From: CAZUDO01 sp964618895
GTDB lineage: Bacteria > Desulfobacterota > Binatia > DP-6
Reading direction: 5' to 3'
Assembly: GCA_964618895.1 (NCBI GenBank)
Contig: CAZUDO010000053.1
Coordinates: forward strand, 1 to 37,071
Length of the DNA: 37,071 bases
Positions within the stretch are counted from its first letter, which is position 1, and every line of letters starts with the position of its first letter. Of this stretch, positions 31,997 to 37,071 are shown piece after piece. Under the pieces are notes generated by a model. That model saw only the letters and a list, made by a program, of their open reading frames with translations. It did not search any database and had not been told where the DNA came from. Both the position numbers and the translations under genes were made by a program.

Positions 31997-32973
31997 GCTA
32001 CCACCTCGGCGCCCGCGCCGGGCAGGCAGGTGAGTACGCGCTCGACCCCGGGCACCGCCGACAGCGTCTCCACCACGCACGCCGCATCGCGCGGCACGGA
32101 CAACACCTTCACCTGCGGCCCGGCATCGATGGTGAAGTAGGCCACCGTGCCGGCGGCGCGCAGCGCCCAGACGGCGTGCATGCAGTCGACCGTCGCCCCC
32201 TGCCAGTAGAGCACGGGGGGGCGACTGCCCATCCCGACGGCATGCATCTTGAGCGCGCTGTGCTCGGCCACCAGCCCGAGCGCGTGCACGTCGCGCCGGC
32301 GGATGGCGGCCCGCGCCTCGGCCAGGTCGTTCTCCGCCCCGTCCACCCAGGCGGGGTAGAAAGGCGATGCGGACGCGCGCTGCATGCCGGCGCGCGACGA
32401 GACCCGCTTGGGCGCCGTGGAGACGATCGCCACCACCATGCAGACGTTCCAGTAGTCGGGGGGCGCCAGCTGCTCGGCGATGGAGTCGCTCCCGTCCGGG
32501 CGCTCGCCGCGGTGCCACTCGACGAAGCCGCCGTATATCGAGCGTGCCGCCGACCCCGATCCGCGTCGCGCCAGGGCCGACAGCGCCGGAGGTTCGAGGC
32601 GCAGGCCGGCCGCCCGCGTGCCGGCCAGGGCCACGGCGGCGAACGCCGCCGCCGACGACGCCAGCCCGATACCGCGCGGGACGGCGCTCCGGGTACGGAC
32701 CCGGGCGCGGGCCGTCACCCCCGCCTCGGCGCGGACGAGGTCCAGGAAGTGGTGCAGTCGTTCCGCCTCCTCGCCGTCGGCCGCGTCGCCGTCGATCTCG
32801 ACCCGGTCCTGGTCGCCGCCGCCAAAGGCCACCCGCGCCTCGACCCCGAGGCCGTCGAGGGTAAGCGAGATGCTCCCCGTCGCCGGCAGGTTGAGCGCGG
32901 CGTCGCGCTTACCCCAGTACTTGATGAGCGCGACGTTTGCGTTGGCGCGAGCGGTGATTTCGGCTGCCAGCAT
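31993..32973 (-). CDS. mvaD: Diphosphomevalonate decarboxylase
   Basis: This enzyme makes IPP from diphosphomevalonate with ATP. The 326-residue protein has the near-invariant opening ANANVALIKYWGKRDAALN and PATGSISLTLDG, the phosphate loop RGIGLASSAAAFAAVAL, ARRGSGSAARSIYGGFVEW, the region APKRVSSRAGMQ and the catalytic Asp in YFTIDAGPQVKVL. It starts at ATG 32973 (MLAAEITAR); the longer alternative adds a proline-rich stretch not in the family. It is the first clear gene of the operon. The HExxH gene ends 77 bases upstream on the same strand, so the promoter could lie in either place. Confidence 0.94.
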   Translation of the reverse strand: MLAAEITARANANVALIKYWGKRDAALNLPATGSISLTLDGLGVEARVAFGGGDQDRVEIDGDAADGEEAERLHHFLDLVRAEAGVTARARVRTRSAVPRGIGLASSAAAFAAVALAGTRAAGLRLEPPALSALARRGSGSAARSIYGGFVEWHRGERPDGSDSIAEQLAPPDYWNVCMVVAIVSTAPKRVSSRAGMQRASASPFYPAWVDGAENDLAEARAAIRRRDVHALGLVAEHSALKMHAVGMGSRPPVLYWQGATVDCMHAVWALRAAGTVAYFTIDAGPQVKVLSVPRDAACVVETLSAVPGVERVLTCLPGAGAEVVA

Positions 32974-33050
32974 GCCCCGCGAGCGTGTTTTATCCGGAAA
33001 CAGGCCCGGATTCGACCGGCGGTCAGGAATAGGGGGCGCCCACCGGGGTG

Positions 33051-33581
33051 TCAACGTCCGCGGCCGTCGGCGTCCGCCGCGCCGAGGGCGTGAAACAGGC
33101 TCGACTCGCGCTGGTAGAAGCCCTGCGTATGGAGGGAATCACGCAGCTGCAGGAGCGTGTAGTCGAAGTGGTGGCAGAGCTCGTGCAGGAGGGTGCGGAG
33201 GAAGGTCCGGAAGGCCACCACCTGCCCCCGCTGGCGGGTCAGCATCCAGAGCGTGATGCGGTCCCGACGCCCGGGCTCGGCTGGCGCATAGAGCCCCTGC
33301 AGCTCGCCGCCGGAGAGCGGGGGACGGCGCAGCTCGACGTGCACCCGCACGGTGGGCACGCGGAGCGCATGGCAGAGGCCGTCGGCGATGCGCTGTGCCA
33401 CCGCCTGCACGGCGAGGGCGCGCCCGGTCGCCAGCGCCGCTGGCAGGGCATGCACGGCGCCGCGCAGGTCCGGGCCGGGCTCGAGAGTGATTGCCGGCAC
33501 GCGGTCGCTCTCTGCCGCCACGCGTTGCAGGCGGGTCGGGAGGCGCCGATACCAGGACGGCCGGGGAGCAGCGAGTCCCAT
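33051..33581 (-). CDS. HExxH putative zinc metallopeptidase-like protein
   Basis: The 176-residue protein has one clear HExxH motif in RTLLHELCHHFDYTLLQ, followed by GFYQRESSLFHAL with a downstream Glu that could be the third zinc ligand. The arrangement resembles the SprT-like and DUF45-like minigluzincin folds. There is no signal peptide, so it is probably cytoplasmic. The start used is ATG at 33581 (MGLAAPRPSW). It lies just upstream of mvaD on the same strand and is divergent from the methyltransferase gene. Its role is unknown; a link to the terpene operon is only positional. Confidence 0.7.
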   Translation of the reverse strand: MGLAAPRPSWYRRLPTRLQRVAAESDRVPAITLEPGPDLRGAVHALPAALATGRALAVQAVAQRIADGLCHALRVPTVRVHVELRRPPLSGGELQGLYAPAEPGRRDRITLWMLTRQRGQVVAFRTFLRTLLHELCHHFDYTLLQLRDSLHTQGFYQRESSLFHALGAADADGRGR

Positions 33582-33635
33582 GGCGGGACGATAGCCGAGC
33601 GGCGGCCGCGAACCAAATGTGGTAGGCGCCCCGCC
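33582..33635. promoter_or_regulatory. Divergent intergenic region
   Basis: Only 54 bases separate the starts of the HExxH gene (minus) and the methyltransferase gene (plus), so promoters for both must be here or inside the genes. No confident -35/-10 pair was found. This may also be the main promoter region of the mevalonate operon. Confidence 0.35.
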
Positions 33636-34412
33636 ATGGACGACGCCTCGAGCGTCCGCGTCGCCGCGCTGATCCAGGAGCTGGTGCGCGGCCACGCCGC
33701 CGCCGTGCCCCCGCCGCGCGCCCTGCCCTATCTGGGCCTCGAGCACGCCAGCGGCACCGGGCTCCACCTGCTGGACGGGCTCAGCGCGCACGGCATCTTC
33801 CGCAAGTACGAGCTGGTGCTCGATCTCGGCGCCGGCCTGGGCGGCACGTCACGCTGGCTCGCGGCGCGTCTCGGGTGCGAGGTGGTGTGCACCACCCGTT
33901 CGCACGCGGAAGCGGCCGCCGGCGCGGGACTCACGCGGCGGGCGCGACTCGCCACCCAGGTCCGTTTCGTCCCCGCCGGCCCCGGCGCGTTGCCGTTCCG
34001 CGACGGTCGCTTCACCCACGTCTGGGCACTGGAGACACTTGCGCGCGTGGCGGATGCCGCAGTGGCCCTGGCCGAGGCGCATCGCGCGCTGCGGCGTGGG
34101 GGTACCCTCGCCGTGCAGGAGTTGGTCGGCGCGTCGGAGGCCTCGGTGACCATCCCGGGCTGGCGGTGCGTGACCGCCGACGCGCTCACCCGAGCGCTCC
34201 GGGACGCGGGCTTCGTCGACATCGAGTTGCGCGACCGCAGCGCGGACGCGCCGGAGCGTTCGGCGCAAGTGCTGGCGGCTCGTGCGCGCCTGCTGGAGCA
34301 GCTGGACGCGGAGGCCGCGCTGGCCGCCCTGGCGCGCGAGCGACGGACCCTGGCGGCGGCGCTGGCGGGTGGCTCGCTGCGCGTGCTGCAGGTGGTGGCG
34401 CGGCGGGCGTAG
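33636..34412 (+). CDS. SAM-dependent methyltransferase
   Basis: The 258-residue class I methyltransferase has motif I VLDLGAGLGGTSRWLAARLG, a post-I acidic turn, motif with LPFRDGRFTHVWALETLARV (motifs II-III) and the typical ALRRGGTLAVQEL. The N-terminal part (PYLGLEHASGTGLHLLDGL) resembles sterol/tocopherol/ubiquinone C-methyltransferase-like enzymes (cyclopropane and gamma-tocopherol groups). Placement beside terpene genes makes an isoprenoid substrate possible, but it is transcribed away from them. The start is ATG at 33636. Nothing is missing from the fold. Confidence 0.82.
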   Translation: MDDASSVRVAALIQELVRGHAAAVPPPRALPYLGLEHASGTGLHLLDGLSAHGIFRKYELVLDLGAGLGGTSRWLAARLGCEVVCTTRSHAEAAAGAGLTRRARLATQVRFVPAGPGALPFRDGRFTHVWALETLARVADAAVALAEAHRALRRGGTLAVQELVGASEASVTIPGWRCVTADALTRALRDAGFVDIELRDRSADAPERSAQVLAARARLLEQLDAEAALAALARERRTLAAALAGGSLRVLQVVARRA

Positions 34413-34429
34413 GACGCGGACGGGATCGC

Positions 34430-35839
34430 CTACGCGGGCGCGCCCGGCGGCCACCGCCGGTGCCAGTCGGTCAATTGCTGATAGGCATGCCCCGCAGCCA
34501 GCACGTCGGCCTCGGCGAACGGACGCCCGACGAGTTGCAGGCTGACCGGCAGCCCGTCGCCCGTGAACCCGCACGGCAGCGCCAGCGCCGGCAGTCCGGT
34601 CAGATTGAACGGTCCGGTCAGACGGGCGATCGCCTGCTGCACGCTCGTCTCCTGGTCGCCCAGGCGCACGGTCAGGGTCTCCAGGCGCTGGGCGGGCAGC
34701 GCGGTCGTCGGCAGGGCGAGGAGGTCCACGTGGCGGAAGACATCACGCAGCTCGTCGTACAGTCGGGTCCGCAGGCGCTGCCCCGCCAGGTAGTGATGCG
34801 CCGCCACCAGCTTGTCGATCTCGAGAAAGACGCGCGTCTCGACTCCGACCCGATCCGCGCGCGTGCCGAGCAGGGCGCGGAGCGCCACGCCGGACTCGGG
34901 AAGGATGACCGCCGCCAGCGCCGCCTGCGCGTGGGCGAGCGCCGGCACGGTCACGTCGGAGACCAGCACACCAGCACCGCGCATGTCGTCGAGCGCCCGT
35001 GCGAAGGCCGCCTCGACCCCCGCATCGACCGCGCTGGTGACGTACGCACGCGGCACGCCGATGCGAAGCCCCGTGAGCGGTCGGCCCAGCGCCGCAACGT
35101 AGTTGGGCACCGGCAGCCGGGCACTGGTCGGGTCGGCCGGGTCGATACCGGCCATCGCGCCCAGGATGAGCGCCAGGTCCTCGGCGGTCCGCGCCAACAC
35201 GCCCACGTGGTCGAGCGACCACGCCAGCGCCGTGCACCCGGACCGACTGACACGCCCGTACGTCGGCTTGAGGCCGGTCACCCCGCAGAAGCTCGCCGGA
35301 ATGCGCACCGACCCGCCGGTGTCGCTGCCGAGCGCCGCCGGCACCAGCCCGGCCGCCACCGCCACGCCGGAGCCGCTGCTCGAGCCGCCCGGCATGCGGT
35401 CCGAGGCCCAGGGGTTGGTGGGCGTGCCGAGCATCGGGTTCACCCCGGTCGGCCCGAGCGCCAGCTCGTGCATGTGGGTCGTGCCGACGATCACCGCGCC
35501 GGCGGCGCGCAGGCGGGCGACCGCGCCGGCATCGTCGGTCGCCGGCGGGTCGTCGGCGCACGCCGGGCTGCCGTTGCCGCGCACCACGCCCTGCACGGCG
35601 AGGTTGTCCTTGACCGCGATGGGGATGCCGGCGAGCGGACCGGCCACCCCGCGCGCGCGTGCCATGTCCGCCGCCCGCGCCGCGGCTAGCGCCGCCTCCC
35701 GGATGACGGTCGCGAAGGCGTGCGCCTGCGCATCGTGACGCGCGATGCCGGCGAGCACGCCCTCGGTGAGCGCGACGGCCGTCGTCTCGCCTGCAGCAAG
35801 CGCCCGACCGAGCGCCGCGACGCTGGCGACTCCGCTCAT
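34430..35839 (-). CDS. Amidase-signature enzyme
   Basis: The 469-residue protein carries the Ser-cis-Ser-Lys triad of the amidase-signature family: Lys in GIPIAVKDNLAVQG, the cis-Ser region in MPGGSSSGSGVAVAAG, and the nucleophilic Ser in LGSDTGGSVRIPASFCGVTG. It is the family's normal length and lacks the C-terminal motifs specific to GatA, so it is probably a small-molecule amidase. Its ATG shares bases with the stop of the small gene upstream (ATGA), which suggests a two-subunit enzyme as in AtzE/AtzG. It converges on the methyltransferase gene with a 17-base gap. Substrate unknown. Confidence 0.9.
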   Translation of the reverse strand: MSGVASVAALGRALAAGETTAVALTEGVLAGIARHDAQAHAFATVIREAALAAARAADMARARGVAGPLAGIPIAVKDNLAVQGVVRGNGSPACADDPPATDDAGAVARLRAAGAVIVGTTHMHELALGPTGVNPMLGTPTNPWASDRMPGGSSSGSGVAVAAGLVPAALGSDTGGSVRIPASFCGVTGLKPTYGRVSRSGCTALAWSLDHVGVLARTAEDLALILGAMAGIDPADPTSARLPVPNYVAALGRPLTGLRIGVPRAYVTSAVDAGVEAAFARALDDMRGAGVLVSDVTVPALAHAQAALAAVILPESGVALRALLGTRADRVGVETRVFLEIDKLVAAHHYLAGQRLRTRLYDELRDVFRHVDLLALPTTALPAQRLETLTVRLGDQETSVQQAIARLTGPFNLTGLPALALPCGFTGDGLPVSLQLVGRPFAEADVLAAGHAYQQLTDWHRRWPPGAPA

Positions 35840-36024
35840 CGGGTCGCGTCGTCGGCCAGGCAGCGCACCGGGTCGAAGGGCTCGATCACGCCCAGGTCGA
35901 CCCGGGCCAGTTCGTCGAGGCCGGCGAGCATCGGGCCGACGGACGGGGCGATCAGATCGAGCAGCGCGTCGGGGAGGTCGATCCCCGCCGCCATCAACCG
36001 CGGGTGAGTATGCGCGTCGGCCAT
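35836..36024 (-). CDS. Small GatC/AtzG-like putative amidase subunit
   Basis: The 62-residue helical protein contains GIDLPDALLDLIAPSVG, then MLAGLDELARVDLGVIEPFD and PVRCLADD. The central Leu-Asp-x-Leu...Asp-Leu-Gly-x-x-Glu-Pro-x-x-x-Phe-Asp-Pro pattern resembles GatC and AtzG/DUF4089 proteins, small partners that stabilise amidase-signature enzymes. It overlaps the amidase start by four bases. I infer that it is the amidase's partner; sequence similarity alone is weak. Confidence 0.6.
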   Translation of the reverse strand: MADAHTHPRLMAAGIDLPDALLDLIAPSVGPMLAGLDELARVDLGVIEPFDPVRCLADDATR

Positions 36025-36076
36025 GCCGCCCTATAGTGGTGAGCGGCGGCCAATCGCAAGGTCGGCGGCGGGGCGC

Positions 36077-37071
36077 TCAGCGAACGTGATGCCGGCCGTG
36101 CCCCTCCCTGTGAGCATCGAGACGCGGTGCCTTGCCCGCATGCTGCTCCGGCATGACGCGCATGCGGCCATGCCCGCCGCCCCGCGGATGGGCGACCGAC
36201 GGTGGCGCCGCATCGATGTGCTGGCGGCGGGACGTGGCCGCCGCGGGTGGCGCGATCGGGTGCGCGACGTGCAGCGCCGGGGTCGGCGGCGGTGCGGGCG
36301 TCTCGCTCACCCGGGGGCTCTTCCGCACGTGGCGCCAGCCGTCGCCATGGTCGATCCGCCGATGAGGGCCAGACCTCTTCCAGCCGTGCCCACCCCCATC
36401 GGGTGGCATCGGTCGGGCGAACCGCCCGCCCTGCTGGTCGTGCGGCGTCCGCCGTGCGAAGGTCTCGCCCGGCTGCTGGTCACCGTGCGACCGTCCACCC
36501 GCACGCCGGGGGTGGCCCTGCCATCGCCGTACCGGTTCGTCGGCCACGCGCACGATGTGATCGTGGCTTGGACCCCCGACCCGCCGGTGCGGCCAACCAT
36601 GGACGACGTGCGTCGGCACGTGGCGATGATCCACCGCCACGCGCGGCAGCTGGCGGTGCGAGAAGTCGCGCTCGCGCACGAACACGTAGCGATCGACAAC
36701 CGTGACATGGGTCACCGCCGGTGCGAGCGGGGCCCAGCCGACGAAGCCGTCACCCCAGGTCCAGTCGACCCATGCCGGGCCCCACACCGTGCCTGGCACC
36801 CACACCCAGCCGACCGGCACGAACGCCCACCGCCCGTAGTGGAACGTGCATCCCCACGGCTCGAGCGACACCCACGTCCAGCCGTACGCCGACCAGGCCC
36901 AGTGCCCGTACAGGTACGGTCGCCAGCCCACGGCAACGACCGGGCGCCACACCCGACCATAGGAGGCGTAGTCCACCCAATCGCCGTACGGCGCCAGGGC
37001 CTCCGCGGCCGGGGGCGGCGCGTCGTCCGGACCGTCCCCGGCCTCGTCGGACTCTTCGGCCTCCTCCTCGT
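36077..37071 (-). CDS. Trp/Tyr-rich secreted protein (DUF6600/YXWD type), 5' end outside window
   Basis: The frame is open to the window edge. It begins, as seen here, with an acidic stretch (EEEAEESDEAGDGPDD), then a Trp/Tyr-rich repeat region: APYGDWVDYASYGRVW, GHWAWSAYGWTWVSLEPWG, HYGRWAFVPVGWVWVPG and WVDWTWGDGFVGWAPLAP, which matches the DUF6600 pattern found in exported proteins with FecR-like or acidic N-termini. The C-terminal 170 residues are rich in His, Arg and Pro and probably disordered. The function is unknown; such proteins are predicted to be periplasmic. It ends about 50 bases from the small amidase-subunit gene and is transcribed toward the window's left. Confidence 0.65.
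   Translation of the reverse strand, partial: EEEAEESDEAGDGPDDAPPPAAEALAPYGDWVDYASYGRVWRPVVAVGWRPYLYGHWAWSAYGWTWVSLEPWGCTFHYGRWAFVPVGWVWVPGTVWGPAWVDWTWGDGFVGWAPLAPAVTHVTVVDRYVFVRERDFSHRQLPRVAVDHRHVPTHVVHGWPHRRVGGPSHDHIVRVADEPVRRWQGHPRRAGGRSHGDQQPGETFARRTPHDQQGGRFARPMPPDGGGHGWKRSGPHRRIDHGDGWRHVRKSPRVSETPAPPPTPALHVAHPIAPPAAATSRRQHIDAAPPSVAHPRGGGHGRMRVMPEQHAGKAPRLDAHREGHGRHHVR

Overview
The window is GC-rich DNA from a bacterium of the deltaproteobacterial kind; a Binatota- or Myxococcota-like soil lineage is my inference. The basis is the mix of secreted kelch, FG-GAP, NHL and matrixin-type proteins with Myxococcota-style CGNG cysteine repeats, together with a complete mevalonate-pathway operon. 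No tRNA, rRNA or CRISPR array was seen.

Layout. 0-1 kb: decayed fragments (MNT/HEPN pair, possible hydrolase, FtsK tail) and the first copy of a ~100-bp hairpin repeat. 1.1-7.5 kb: secreted or surface genes on the minus strand (kelch protein, GT-C-type membrane glycosyltransferase, a broken Cys-domain/FG-GAP pair, an FN3-like secreted protein, a broken NHL protein). 7.5-9.5 kb: mobile-element graveyard (ISNCY-type and IS21 IstB remnants, an internally deleted IS91 transposase) around a BrnT/BrnA toxin-antitoxin cassette whose 3' end is a recognisable integron attC site. 9.6-12.2 kb: M24 aminopeptidase and CoA-transferase, overlapping on the plus strand. 12.2-18.3 kb: a minus-strand matrixin-like protease with its small secreted partner, a haloalkane-dehalogenase-type hydrolase and an APC permease. 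18.4-24.1 kb: a second accessory zone with an intact MntA/HepT-type pair, a DUF4143 ATPase, a damaged DUF4258/YgiT pair, an IS110-family transposase with a structured leader, an internally deleted methyltransferase and a PIN toxin.

25.0-33.0 kb holds the best-organised system: an eight-gene minus-strand operon in which every gene overlaps the next by a few bases. The order is mvaD - phosphomevalonate kinase - type 2 IPP isomerase - HMG-CoA reductase - mevalonate kinase - squalene/hopene-cyclase-like protein - PTPS-family protein - c-type cytochrome lipoprotein. It encodes mevalonate synthesis from HMG-CoA, conversion to IPP, and IPP/DMAPP isomerisation. It ends with a triterpene-cyclase homologue whose DxDD acid motif reads E-T-D-L and whose usual active-site aromatics are largely changed, so its substrate or product is probably unusual. 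HMG-CoA synthase and prenyl-diphosphate synthases are not in the window.

33-37 kb: a HExxH protein divergent from a SAM methyltransferase, an amidase with a small GatC/AtzG-like partner, and a Trp-rich secreted protein running off the window.

Features most worth a second look: the terpene operon and its atypical cyclase; a lone attC attached to a toxin-antitoxin cassette; a three-copy two-hairpin repeat, two copies of which start within 3 bases of a stop codon; a diverged tandem duplication of the HMG-CoA reductase 3' end; an IS110 leader that can mask its own ribosome binding site; and a recurring pattern of genes that kept both ends but lost the middle, either real deletion or assembly collapse.
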